Source of the DNA: a bacterium
GTDB taxonomy: Bacteria > Bdellovibrionota_C > UBA2361 > SZUA-149 > JAEUWB01
Assembly (NCBI GenBank): GCA_016786595.1
Contig: JAEUWB010000060.1
Location: 230,741-294,740 of the forward strand
Direction: 5' to 3'
DNA length: 64,000 nt
Under the pieces are notes generated by a model that saw only the letters and a program-made list of their open reading frames with translations, did no database searches and was not told the DNA's origin. Positions 8,327 through 16,783 of the stretch are shown piece by piece. Every line of letters starts with the position of its first letter. The stretch's first letter is position 1. The position numbers and the translations under genes were made by a program.

Positions 8327-9641
8327 GGCCGACACAGTTACTTTTGCTGACGTTGCCCATCAATCTTTAGTGTTTGAGCGCAGTCATCCAGCAGCACGCC
8401 TCGTGCTGGAGTTAATTGATACGCCCTGGATTCAACGCTTGCGAAATATCCGTCAAACTGGAAACACCAATCTGGTTTACATGTTTTCCGAGCACTCGCG
8501 TTTTGGCCATAGCTTAGGCGTTGCCTACCTGGCGTTGCAGTTAATGGAGAAACTCAGCCGCAACCATGCAGAAAAAATAGCACCGTTTGAAAAAGCAGTT
8601 GCCGCAGCTGCAATTCTTCATGATGTGGGCCATGTCGCCCCAGGCTCGCACCTCGGGGCCAGATTGTGGGCAACGGATGGCAGTGATTTTCATGAATTTG
8701 TCAGCGAAAGAATTTGTGAAGAGGACCCAGAGATTAGTGCAATTCTTCGTGCTGTTGACCCAGAACTGCCAAGCTTAGTCCGCAAAATTCTTGCGCATGA
8801 CCCGAGTTTACCGCCCTGGACCTCGGCTTTGATTTCGGGCTCGGGCTGGAATGCTGACCGCGGCAACTGGACAATCGTCGATAGCGCAATGTGTAGTGTT
8901 ACTTATGGTCGTTATAACGTCCGTGCTTTGATTGATGCTTACACGTTAAGTGCTGATGGCGAGCTGGTTTTACACGAAAGTCGGCTTGATGCTTTGACGC
9001 ATTTTTTCGTTGCGCGCGATTCAATGTATCGCCAGGTTTATCAGCATCGCGTTTTGCAGTCGGCTGATGCGTTGACGGTTGCAATAATTACTCGGCTTCG
9101 CGATTTATTGGCAGAGCAGTGCACAGCGGAGCAGTGCGCAGCAGATCGCGGAGCAGTTGAATTTTTTGCTGATCAAACTATGCGTGCCGCGCTAGCAAGT
9201 AAAAATTATGCAACTGAGCTTAGTTTGAGCCTGATTTTTTCAATGACTGAGAGTTGGTGGCTTTATCATATTGCCCAGTGGTGCAGTGCGACAGACCCAG
9301 TGCTTCGCGATTTGGCTCTGCGGTTGCGGGACAGGAAGTTATTTAAAACGGTGCGCTTGCCGGAAAATGAAGTGGAACGGCGCGAAATGATTACTGTGGC
9401 AACTAAGCTAGCTCAAGATTTAGGGCTTGATGCCAAGTATTATGTGCATAGTGTGAGTAATCTTGACCAACATCGCAAACCCGAAGTCTCACCGCCGAAA
9501 GTCTTACTTGAAAGTGGTGGGCTTACTTCCGTTTATGAAATTGAACCGATGCTTAATGCCTTGAATGAGCGCCCTGCGCATCGACGTGAATGGTTAGTGC
9601 TGCCTGGGGCTGTTAAAGAAAAATTGGGTCGTGCAAGATAA
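8319..9641 (+). CDS. HD-domain phosphohydrolase (dGTPase/SAMHD1-like)
   Basis: The start at ATG 8319 is preceded by GGAGA and overlaps the end of the RibBA-like gene; an upstream in-frame codon at 8265 is less likely. The metal-binding HD residues are clear: SEHSRFGHSLGVA (His 59/64) and ILHDVGHVAPGSH (His-Asp 101-102), with a later Asp in WTIVDSAMCSV. The region VARDSMYRQVYQHRVLQSAD resembles YwfO/SAMHD1-type deoxynucleotide triphosphohydrolases, which hydrolyse (d)NTPs or related phosphoesters. The substrate cannot be named. Coupling to a catalytically dead RibBA homologue suggests the two act on, or sense, the same purine or flavin compound; this is inference. Confidence 0.8.
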   Translation: MLKADTVTFADVAHQSLVFERSHPAARLVLELIDTPWIQRLRNIRQTGNTNLVYMFSEHSRFGHSLGVAYLALQLMEKLSRNHAEKIAPFEKAVAAAAILHDVGHVAPGSHLGARLWATDGSDFHEFVSERICEEDPEISAILRAVDPELPSLVRKILAHDPSLPPWTSALISGSGWNADRGNWTIVDSAMCSVTYGRYNVRALIDAYTLSADGELVLHESRLDALTHFFVARDSMYRQVYQHRVLQSADALTVAIITRLRDLLAEQCTAEQCAADRGAVEFFADQTMRAALASKNYATELSLSLIFSMTESWWLYHIAQWCSATDPVLRDLALRLRDRKLFKTVRLPENEVERREMITVATKLAQDLGLDAKYYVHSVSNLDQHRKPEVSPPKVLLESGGLTSVYEIEPMLNALNERPAHRREWLVLPGAVKEKLGRAR

Positions 9642-9660
9642 AATAAGCCTACTAAATAAA

Positions 9661-9691
9661 AAGGGAAAGCGCATCCATTCGCTAGTCCCTT
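9661..9691. terminator. Hairpin at a convergent gene junction
   Basis: AAGGGA pairs with TCCCTT and GCG with CGC inside it. It overlaps the 3' end of the minus-strand gene and follows the HD gene stop by 20 bases. Confidence 0.5.
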
Positions 9692-10320
9692 GGGTTTGAG
9701 CCTGGAGTCAATGCTTTAAGCTCTAAGTCGACTGCATGGCGTTTAGCGATTTCAAAAATTCTCTGAATTGCAGAACGGCAGTCGTCAATTCGCTTTTGCA
9801 AAGTTGCCTGTGCTTCACTGAGTGTGGCTGGACAATCAGGAACAATTGACTCGACCAGTGCATTTCTGCAGATTCTTAGAATCGCAGTTTGAGCCTCTAT
9901 TGGTGCAGCCCCAGGTTCCTGAATCCGAGCTTGCGCAATCTTGAGTATAGCAATCGCAGCGAGCATTTGATCGACAATCTTGCTGAAGCGATAGTAATCC
10001 TCTGTTTGTTCGTAGAGTGCTTTTGCTGCTCGAAGATCTAGTGGCCGAAATGCCGACTCATTAGATGTGCGAACCAAAAACTTCAATAGATTGTCCGTCC
10101 ATGATTCAATCCACGAGCAGTAGAGCTTAAGGTCAGCTCCATATTCTTTGAAGTCCTTAGTGAGCCAAGCCCTCAAGTATGCTTTGGTATCAACCACCCG
10201 GCTTCTTAGTTTTTTCACCTTGCGGCGAATTGCGAGAAGAATGCAAAGTGGAGTAGCGACGACGAGAATTGCAGCGAGGAGAACCCAGTTCTCCCGCACG
10301 GCAGTGAGAATGTGTTCCAT
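9682..10320 (-). CDS. Single-TM hypothetical protein (212 aa)
   Basis: An N-terminal hydrophobic segment (about residues 12-32) is followed by a basic stop-transfer stretch (RRKVKKLRSR), so the 180-residue helical tail is predicted to be cytoplasmic. The tail is rich in Ala, Leu, Gln and Arg and looks like a helical bundle. No family is recognised. A strong hairpin lies 7 bases upstream of the start codon in the mRNA leader. The gene converges on the HD-domain gene. Confidence 0.6.
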   Translation of the reverse strand: MEHILTAVRENWVLLAAILVVATPLCILLAIRRKVKKLRSRVVDTKAYLRAWLTKDFKEYGADLKLYCSWIESWTDNLLKFLVRTSNESAFRPLDLRAAKALYEQTEDYYRFSKIVDQMLAAIAILKIAQARIQEPGAAPIEAQTAILRICRNALVESIVPDCPATLSEAQATLQKRIDDCRSAIQRIFEIAKRHAVDLELKALTPGSNPRD

Positions 10321-10326
10321 GTTTTT

Positions 10327-10363
10327 ATGTCACCTTTAGGACTTAAAGCCTTAAAGGTGACAT
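10327..10363 (-). promoter_or_regulatory. Leader hairpin just upstream of the 212-aa gene
   Basis: ATGTCACCTTTA pairs with TAAAGGTGACAT (12 bp), extended by GG/CC with a bulge. It ends 7 bases from the start codon, so it could hide the ribosome binding site or bind a regulator. Confidence 0.4.
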
Positions 10364-10535
10364 AAATAAAAAACCTTGTTGTGAATGGATACGCTATCAC
10401 CTCAAGGAAGTTGAAGTGATAGATTTAAATACACTAAAGCAAGATTGAGAAAGATCAATACTTCGTGGTTTATTCTAGCATACTTCTGGAAGATAAACTA
10501 ATCGGCCCCAGAAAGATAAGTTTTCTCGATTAGAT

Positions 10536-10689
10536 GCTATCTTTGCAATTTGTGTCATTGCGAGGAGTATTGAGACTTTAGTCTCAATACGACGTGGCAA
10601 TCTGTTCGCAAATATATATTACTTTTACGGTTAACAGATTGCCACGCTTGCTAACGTAAGCTCGCAATGACGCAAATTGCAAAGATAGC
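10536..10689. repeat. Large composite palindromic element (copy A)
   Basis: The outer arms 10536-10564 and 10661-10689 are complementary over 29 bases with one mismatch. Inside are a perfect 14-bp pair (CGTGGCAATCTGTT with AACAGATTGCCACG) and a 10-bp hairpin (GTATTGAGAC/GTCTCAATAC). The motifs TGTCATTGCGAG and CGTGGCAATCT are hallmarks of dispersed palindromic repeats in many bacteria. The stretch 10364-10802 holds this element and no gene that I can support. Confidence 0.8.
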
Positions 10690-10802
10690 AAAAAGCGAAG
10701 AGAGTTATCAGGCAAAGGCAAAGGGGAAGTTCAAGCCTAAACCAAAGCAGTGAAGCCAGCTTTCCGGAAAGAGAAAAAAAATTCTCAAGCTCCAAGCATA
10801 CT

Positions 10803-11768
10803 TTATAATACCCGCGCATTATACCCACGTTTAGAAAGATACTGTGACATCACGTCGGTATAGCCATGCGTCACTAAAATTTCTTCGGCCCCTGTCCCTT
10901 TAATCGTATCAAGTAGTCCCGGCCAATCCGCGTGGTCAGAAAGCACAAAGCCGCGGTCGACTTTACGCTTCGCTGCCGCTCCTTTGACTTTCATCCAACC
11001 CGAAGCAAGTGCCGTTTGGTAAGGTTTAAATTGATCCAGCCAACCAGCTTTTTGACTTGATTGCGGACAAATAATTAAAGCACTGCCATTTGCCGCCCGG
11101 ACTTTTTCTTTGTTTGGAATTTCGACCACGGGCATTTGAATCCCGGCTTTTTTGTAGATTGGAACAAATTCTTTGATAGATTCGTGCACAAAAATTGGCC
11201 CAATTGTTGCTGCGCATAAAGAGCTTAAAATTCTTTGCGACTTGCCCAGCGCATAGGCAAAAATTACGCTGGTTGTTTGCTTGTCGGCATTTTCCTGCCA
11301 CCAGCTTTTAATTTCTTCAATCACTTCAGCTTCTTTTGGCCAGACAAAAGCCGGAACCCCAAAGGTTGTTTCGCTGATAAAGCAATTACATTTAACAAGC
11401 TCAAATGGCTCAGCTGCTGGATCAGGGGTGACTTTATAGTCGCCACTTACCACGGTTACATAGTCTTGATGTTCGATGCGCACCTGTGCGCTGCCTAGGA
11501 TGTGTCCGGCGGGGTGCAGAGAAACAGTGGCTTCGCCAATTTTTATTTTTTCTGTGAACTTAATTCCCTGAAAAGTATGATTCGATCCAAGGCGTGTTGC
11601 TAAAATCGGCATTGAACTTTCACTGCAGAGATAATGCTTCGAGCCGGGGCGGGCATGGTCGGAGTGACCGTGAGTGATGATTGCACGATCCACGCCCACA
11701 CAAGGGTCGACGTAAAAATCTCCTAGCGGGCAGTATAAACCTTTTGGCGTAACGACAAGATGTTTCAT
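10803..11768 (-). CDS. Ligase-associated DNA exonuclease-like, metallo-beta-lactamase/beta-CASP protein
   Basis: The metallo-beta-lactamase core is intact: HGHSDH (33-38), HPAGHILGSAQ, SGDYK, and the beta-CASP-type tail with VLSDHADWPGLL and THGYTD. The overall form (about 320 residues, opening LVVTPKGLYCPLGDFYVDP) matches the mRNA 3'-end-processing-like family annotated as ligase-associated DNA exonuclease. Members normally sit beside an ATP-dependent DNA ligase and an Lhr-type helicase; neither is present here. The protein is predicted to be a cytoplasmic two-zinc nuclease acting on DNA or RNA ends. The gene stands alone between a palindromic repeat and a HAD gene on the other strand. Confidence 0.85.
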   Translation of the reverse strand: MKHLVVTPKGLYCPLGDFYVDPCVGVDRAIITHGHSDHARPGSKHYLCSESSMPILATRLGSNHTFQGIKFTEKIKIGEATVSLHPAGHILGSAQVRIEHQDYVTVVSGDYKVTPDPAAEPFELVKCNCFISETTFGVPAFVWPKEAEVIEEIKSWWQENADKQTTSVIFAYALGKSQRILSSLCAATIGPIFVHESIKEFVPIYKKAGIQMPVVEIPNKEKVRAANGSALIICPQSSQKAGWLDQFKPYQTALASGWMKVKGAAAKRKVDRGFVLSDHADWPGLLDTIKGTGAEEILVTHGYTDVMSQYLSKRGYNARVL

Positions 11769-12057
11769 ATTTCAAGTGCTCATAGCAGCTTGAAAGTCTG
11801 GGGTCTAGCTAGACCATCTTGTTTGACAGGTTTGGCAAGCCACGTTACCGTGCTTAAGATATTTCTATATCAACGTTAGCTTTTAGTACTAACGGTCTTG
11901 TTCTTTGTCATGTTCATATGGGTGGTGGAGACTTTACAGGTTTTTCACATTTTTCATCCGTTGCGGGTTAATGGGGACCCGTAGGCTTCTCAGTGTTGAG
12001 GGCAAATCTTCGGGCAAGCAGGACGCTTGCACAAAAATCTACACATTGAGGAAACAA

Positions 12058-13014
12058 TTGACGACAACCAAAGCGTACGACATCCTTGCGTCTTTTGGGT
12101 ATACGGGAACACCCGTAGCAATGCTCACAAGCGCCATGACCGACCTTGCTACCGTTCGCGGAGGCGAGGTCAAACTGCTCAGCATCTTTGACCTGGACGG
12201 AAACATCACGGATGCAACTGCAACGTATCATCAGGTCTATTGCGAGCTTTTTGCTAGCTTAGTTTGCAGACGAGTTGAAGGTGCTAAAGCATATTCACTC
12301 GATGAATTTCGCACAATGTATCGAAGCCGCGAAGGCTTTGCGCAGCTGTTTTTCATTGATCTTCAGCAAGAAGAAGGCGTAATGCGCGCCAATGATCTAC
12401 GTGCGTTCTTCGAACTTAAGATACGAGTCTTACGACAGCACGATCCGAATCTGGATCATGTGCCGACAGAGCGCGCAAGGGCATTGAAAGAGATGATGCC
12501 GCATATTCACGGGATCATCGTTTCTAACCGATGGCACACGCATCAGGTTATTGCCAATGAACTTGCCGCCTGCGGCTTGGTCACCAAAGATGGCAATGAT
12601 GCCTTATTCGATGGGAACCGCATGTACTTCGTTGGCGATGGATTGACGTCCACTGTCAAAGCCAAGAGTGATTGCTATGTGGAGCATTTTGGCGGGCTGA
12701 TCTGTGCGCAACAGCGCCTCGGGGGCTATCCATTTGCAGTCGGAGATTCGACTTCCGATGCCGAAGCAGCTTACGTGGCTGGCATTCGTGACTTTGGAGC
12801 GACGCTTACCGGTGCTGCCGACAGAGAAACGTGGCGAGATTTCAGAAGAAATCATTCTGGTGAGAGGATGCGTCTCTGGATTTTTGATTCGATCGCTGAC
12901 CCAACATTCGTCAAGCGCGTGATTTACTATGCCAATCAGTATGACTCGAGAGTTGCTCAAGTTCAGGAAGCTGTAAACTGCATCCTAGAGCAAGCAGCAC
13001 TCACGCACGCGTAA
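12058..13014 (+). CDS. HAD-superfamily hydrolase
   Basis: The HAD motifs are visible: IFDLDGNITDA (nucleophile Asp 45 and Asp 47), a motif II serine in IIVSNR, and motif IV GDSTSDAEAA (229-235). A helical cap lies between motifs I and II (about residues 65-130). Such enzymes are mostly phosphatases of small metabolites; phosphoglycolate phosphatase is an attractive guess given the neighbours but is not shown. I chose the TTG at 12058, which follows GAGGA, because the frame upstream (from 11905) encodes a Cys/Trp-rich stretch unlike a HAD N-terminus. The interval 11769-12057 otherwise shows nothing recognisable. Confidence 0.7.
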   Translation: MTTTKAYDILASFGYTGTPVAMLTSAMTDLATVRGGEVKLLSIFDLDGNITDATATYHQVYCELFASLVCRRVEGAKAYSLDEFRTMYRSREGFAQLFFIDLQQEEGVMRANDLRAFFELKIRVLRQHDPNLDHVPTERARALKEMMPHIHGIIVSNRWHTHQVIANELAACGLVTKDGNDALFDGNRMYFVGDGLTSTVKAKSDCYVEHFGGLICAQQRLGGYPFAVGDSTSDAEAAYVAGIRDFGATLTGAADRETWRDFRRNHSGERMRLWIFDSIADPTFVKRVIYYANQYDSRVAQVQEAVNCILEQAALTHA

Positions 13015-13166
13015 GCAGCTACCGGGCATCGTGACGGAATTGTGATTGAGGGGGGAGGCTATGTTTAGATATTTTCAAGGGCGAACGGTTTCAAGATACG
13101 GTCTCCACCCCCACCTTTTAAGGATCTATTAAAAGCGTGAGACGAAAGATTAATCTAAAAAACTTT

Positions 13167-13198
13167 GGGGCGAGAGGACCTTGCGATCACTTCGCCCC
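13167..13198. terminator. Hairpin between convergent genes
   Basis: GGGGCGA pairs with TCGCCCC over an 18-base loop, 10 bases from the end of the dehydrogenase gene and about 150 past the HAD gene. Confidence 0.5.
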
Positions 13199-13208
13199 GA
13201 TAACTGGA

Positions 13209-14273
13209 TCATGCTGAGACGAGATCAAAGGGTTGCCCCTGCAGAAAAGCATCTACGCGATCTCCGACTTGCTCATTGAGCGTAACCAGAGCTGCTTCAC
13301 TGCAGAATGCAATGTGCGGAGTGACAAGACATCCTGACCAGCGAATTTGGCCGGCATGCTCCTGCGCAGTAAATCGTCGAGTTCGAGCGAATTCAATCAG
13401 GAGATCTGTCACGTTAGGCGGTTCGGCCTCGGAGACATCCGCCATGTAGGCTGAGATTTGACCCACAAGATATGCATTTGCAAGATCTTCGACATTGACA
13501 ATTTGACCGCGAGACACATTGATGATCACTGGCACCTTTGTGCAAAGTCCCAGTAGCTTGGCACTGACAAGTCTGTGAGTTGAATCTGTAAGTGGGCACG
13601 CCACGATAATATAATCGCTGTTGGCGAAGATATTCTCGAGTGACTCACGGCTCTTATCTGACTTATCGTATTCGCGTCCAGGAAGTTTAGCGAACCAAAC
13701 CCCCATGCCTAAGACACTTGTGATTTCGTCGATGCGCCTGCCAATTGCCCCACCACCGATAATCCCGAGAGTTTTGCCCTCAAGACCTGGACGCGGATAG
13801 CGACTTGGGTTCAGTCCACACCACAGTTGTTGACCTTCTAGTTCTGGATCATTAGACACTCCCCAGCCTTCTTGGGCAACTATCTGGCCGTAATGCTGCA
13901 CGGGATTAGCGCAGAGCGTCAGCATTGCAACGGCCCACTCAGCGACAGCGCCGGTTGCGTAGTCACGACAATTGCAAACCGCGATGCCCAGAGCCTTGCA
14001 GCCGTCGATGTCGATGTTGTTGTAGCCAGTCGCGGCAACAACAATCAACTTAAGTGGGCTATTTGCACCGGTAAGCTTCCCGAGAATTTCAGCATCAATC
14101 GGAGCCTTGTTTGTGACAACGATTGTTGCATCTTGAATGCGCTCAAAGACCTGAGAACGATTTGTAAAGGGATAGATGGTTACCTCTCCATGGGCTTCTA
14201 AGCTCTTTTTCAGGGAGTCGCTAAACCAAGGCTTTCCATCCAACACGACGATTTTGATTGCGGGATCACTCAT
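13209..14273 (-). CDS. D-isomer-specific 2-hydroxyacid dehydrogenase
   Basis: The 354-residue protein has the full family plan: a flanking catalytic domain, a Rossmann domain with GIIGGGAIGRR (GGGAIG 173-178), and the catalytic Arg in NVSRGQIV (Arg 255), Glu in SEAEPP (284) and His in TPHIAFCS (320). It reduces a 2-keto acid with NAD(P)H in the cytoplasm; glyoxylate/hydroxypyruvate is plausible because a glycerate kinase lies just beyond, but the sequence does not fix the substrate. The start is ATG 14273 after GAGGTG. An insertion with NPSRYPRPG before the Rossmann motif is longer than usual. Confidence 0.88.
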   Translation of the reverse strand: MSDPAIKIVVLDGKPWFSDSLKKSLEAHGEVTIYPFTNRSQVFERIQDATIVVTNKAPIDAEILGKLTGANSPLKLIVVAATGYNNIDIDGCKALGIAVCNCRDYATGAVAEWAVAMLTLCANPVQHYGQIVAQEGWGVSNDPELEGQQLWCGLNPSRYPRPGLEGKTLGIIGGGAIGRRIDEITSVLGMGVWFAKLPGREYDKSDKSRESLENIFANSDYIIVACPLTDSTHRLVSAKLLGLCTKVPVIINVSRGQIVNVEDLANAYLVGQISAYMADVSEAEPPNVTDLLIEFARTRRFTAQEHAGQIRWSGCLVTPHIAFCSEAALVTLNEQVGDRVDAFLQGQPFDLVSA

Positions 14274-14641
14274 ATTTTCACCTCGAAACATTGTAGTAAC
14301 GAAAAAACCTATATGGGCCTGTATTTCTTGCGATAACAAACCATTATCTTTCGTCTACCACGTGACGTATATGATCTAGCTGGAGTGTGCTGGTCCAATA
14401 CGCAACATGGCAGAAACTAATTCATTACTCAGATGAAATTGATAGAGAACAAGGTAAAATAATTAGCATATAGTAACTATAAAATTCAACTTAAGAGAAA
14501 TCTTTAAATTAGTTATCAGTTGAGATATGATGTGACATGGTTTTTTTGATCGACATATTTAGGGAATTAGAAGCTGAAAAAGTAAGCGCAGATATCATCG
14601 TTCTGGAACAGATCATCAAGAAATGATATACCATCGTTATT

Positions 14642-14848
14642 ATGCAGCAACTCTCTAAAGCCGAAAAAGATAAATTATACGAGCAGCATCGTCTGGAACA
14701 GATCTTAGAAACTGCGCGAAAAACTACGCCGGAAAGTCGTTTTAAATGGCTCGAAGATACACTGCAAATGGCATATGACCTTTACCGGCAAGGTTTAGTC
14801 CCTGCGCCAATACCTAAAGATAAATATAACAAGAAGGCTGATTCCTAA
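14642..14848 (+). CDS. Small hypothetical protein (68 aa)
   Basis: This short, highly charged, helical protein (MQQLSKAEKDKLYEQHRLEQ ...) has no signal peptide and ends in a Lys-rich tail. I do not recognise it. Just upstream, 14537-14626 could encode a 29-residue peptide, and a 13-base stretch (TCTGGAACAGATC) near its end recurs at the start of this gene, which suggests a small duplication or a decayed two-gene unit such as a toxin-antitoxin remnant. Confidence 0.4.
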   Translation: MQQLSKAEKDKLYEQHRLEQILETARKTTPESRFKWLEDTLQMAYDLYRQGLVPAPIPKDKYNKKADS

Positions 14849-14921
14849 TGCTGACACCTCGAGTGGCTAGAGGAAATACATGATTGGACCTATGACCTTT
14901 GCTAGCGTGGAATTGTAAAAC

Positions 14922-16055
14922 TTGATTAGCGCCCCGAAAAAAATCTTAGTCGTCCCTGACAGTTTTAAAGGCACTTTAAGTGCTGAAGAGGCAAGTGCTG
15001 CAATCTCACGCGGATTTAAACGCGTTTTCCCGCAAACTACAATCTTAGAATTTCCTATGGCAGACGGTGGTGAGGGGTCGAGTTCAATTGTTGGGCGAAT
15101 CGTCGGCGCTGAAAAAATTGCTCTAGCAGTGACTGGCCCAGAAAACACCGAAGTTCAAGGATTTTATTTCCTTGATACCAAGGGTCGAGCCTTTATCGAA
15201 ATGGCTGCGGCAAGTGGAATTACGCTAGTTGATGATTTAAATCACAATCCACATAAGCGCACTACTTTTGGCACGGGCGAGTTAATTCTAGACGCCGTTC
15301 GGCGCGGCGCTAAGGAAATTTTCGTCTTCTTCGGCGGCTCAGCAACTTCAGATGGTGGAGTGGGGATTGCCCGAGCTTTAGGCTATGAATTTTATGACCG
15401 GTTTAGCGCTGTGATGAAATTTCCAGAAGGCGATTTGAGAGAAATTCATCGCATTAAAAAGCCTCAAGGGCTAAGACTGCCGCAGATTACTGCCATCGTT
15501 GACGTAGATAACCCGCTTTGCGGAAAAACGGGTGCGGCATACATTTATGGACCACAAAAGGGCTTAACTTCTGAACTCGTCCGCGAAGTTGATGCAGGGC
15601 TTAAGTTTTTAGCTGCAACTGTGAATCGCGACTTGGAAATAAATTTAGAGCAGGAGGCAGGCTCAGGTGCAGCTGGCGGGTCAAGCTATGGTCTTCGAAT
15701 TTTTGCCGGAGCTAGCCTTAAGCGTGGTCCGGAGTTCTTCTTGGATTTAATCAATTTTAACGACTTACTGAAAGATACTTCACTGGTAATTACTGGAGAG
15801 GGCAAGATTGATTCACAGTCGGTTAAAGGCAAACTTTTCCTGGAACTGTATCAGCGTGCAAATCGGGAGAAAGTTCCGGTGTTGTCACTTTGTGGTGTTG
15901 TCGATGTGCCCGTGGAAGAACTTGCGCAATTGGACCACTTCTACGCCTTTGGCTTGGGCCGTGCCGATGGCATGCAAAATACGGGAGGTGCACTTGAAGC
16001 GTTGGCATTTGAGACTGCCAAATTAATCTGTTCTAATATTCCTAATAATTACTAG
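14922..16055 (+). CDS. glxK: Glycerate kinase (GlxK/GarK type)
   Basis: The 377-residue protein matches class II glycerate kinase: VVPDSFKGTLSAEEAS at the N-terminus, PMADGGEGSSS, GTGELILDAVRRGAKEIFVFFGGSATSDGG, and GEGKIDSQSVKGK near the C-terminus. It phosphorylates D-glycerate with ATP in the cytoplasm, feeding glycolysis at phosphoglycerate. The start is TTG 14922, since an in-frame stop lies upstream and the alignment begins there; no strong ribosome binding site is seen. With the 2-hydroxyacid dehydrogenase 650 bases away it could complete a glyoxylate or hydroxypyruvate salvage route. Confidence 0.92.
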   Translation: MISAPKKILVVPDSFKGTLSAEEASAAISRGFKRVFPQTTILEFPMADGGEGSSSIVGRIVGAEKIALAVTGPENTEVQGFYFLDTKGRAFIEMAAASGITLVDDLNHNPHKRTTFGTGELILDAVRRGAKEIFVFFGGSATSDGGVGIARALGYEFYDRFSAVMKFPEGDLREIHRIKKPQGLRLPQITAIVDVDNPLCGKTGAAYIYGPQKGLTSELVREVDAGLKFLAATVNRDLEINLEQEAGSGAAGGSSYGLRIFAGASLKRGPEFFLDLINFNDLLKDTSLVITGEGKIDSQSVKGKLFLELYQRANREKVPVLSLCGVVDVPVEELAQLDHFYAFGLGRADGMQNTGGALEALAFETAKLICSNIPNNY

Positions 16056-16214
16056 TAGTTTTGATAATTTCTGTAACATTATTGTTATTTTTGGCATAAC
16101 AATCCCTCGAGAAAGTGGAATTAGCTTTTGGTTTTTCTAAACCAGCTATTCTGGTTGTCCTTAGAGCGAAAAACAATTCGTTGTATGGACTACCAGAGTA
16201 GTCAAGAGAAAACG

Positions 16215-16640
16215 ATGTGTAAACTCGTCACGCGAATCCAAACTGCTTTGCAGCAAGTACGGCCGTCGGGCTTTGCCTGGGCCGGCATCAACATGAACGG
16301 GGACGAATCAACCGGCTTTAACGCCGACTTCAGCGCGCAGCTAGTCGGCTATGAGCACTGGAGCATCATGGCTGCGGGCCCAGCTCAACAAAGCTGGGCC
16401 GCAATCGAGATCGGGTACAAGCCCAAGCTCGATGAGCAAGAGCTTCCGATCGCCAAGCTGGACGCTGAAACGGGACGCGTAAGCTTCGAGATCGAATGGT
16501 TCTTGATGCTTCATCGTCCCGACGGCGCTCAAGAGCAAATCGGCGACTTCGAGTCGCTTGAGCAAATCTTGGCAGCGCTTGTCGAGCTTGCTCAACGGTT
16601 GGCAGAAGAAGACGGCAAGCCTCGAAGCCAGGCTGCCTGA
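16215..16640 (+). CDS. Hypothetical soluble protein (141 aa), GC-rich
   Basis: No family is recognised. The frame is open from 16128, but ATG 16215 has a purine-rich AGAGA about 8 bases upstream and the GC-rich coding region begins there; ATG 16185 is an alternative. The product (MCKLVTRIQTALQQVRPSGF ...) looks like a compact alpha/beta domain with repeated Trp and acidic residues and no export signal. Its GC content and C/G-ending codons stand out against both neighbours, hinting at transfer. A hairpin follows the stop. Confidence 0.5.
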   Translation: MCKLVTRIQTALQQVRPSGFAWAGINMNGDESTGFNADFSAQLVGYEHWSIMAAGPAQQSWAAIEIGYKPKLDEQELPIAKLDAETGRVSFEIEWFLMLHRPDGAQEQIGDFESLEQILAALVELAQRLAEEDGKPRSQAA

Positions 16641-16649
16641 ACAGACATC

Positions 16650-16676
16650 GGGAGGGTGACATTTATTCATCCTCCC
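16650..16676 (+). terminator. Terminator-like hairpin
   Basis: GGGAGGGTGA pairs with TCATCCTCCC with one G-T pair, 10 bases after the stop; there is no T tract. Confidence 0.5.
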
Positions 16677-16783
16677 AGGTTTCACACCTAAGGTTGATGC
16701 GATGTCCACTTTCTCGATTTTTTTATATTGCTATTTTACGTGGCAATCGCTCTACGAACTGTTAGCCTCTCTAAATCTGCTTT

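Noticed and set aside
11905..12057. N-terminal extension of the HAD protein
   Set aside because: Cys/Trp-rich, unlike HAD N-termini, and a TTG with a good ribosome binding site lies downstream.
14537..14626. A 29-codon frame (MVFLIDIFRELEAEKVSADI ...) as a gene
   Set aside because: Too short, no ribosome binding site; kept only as a possible remnant.
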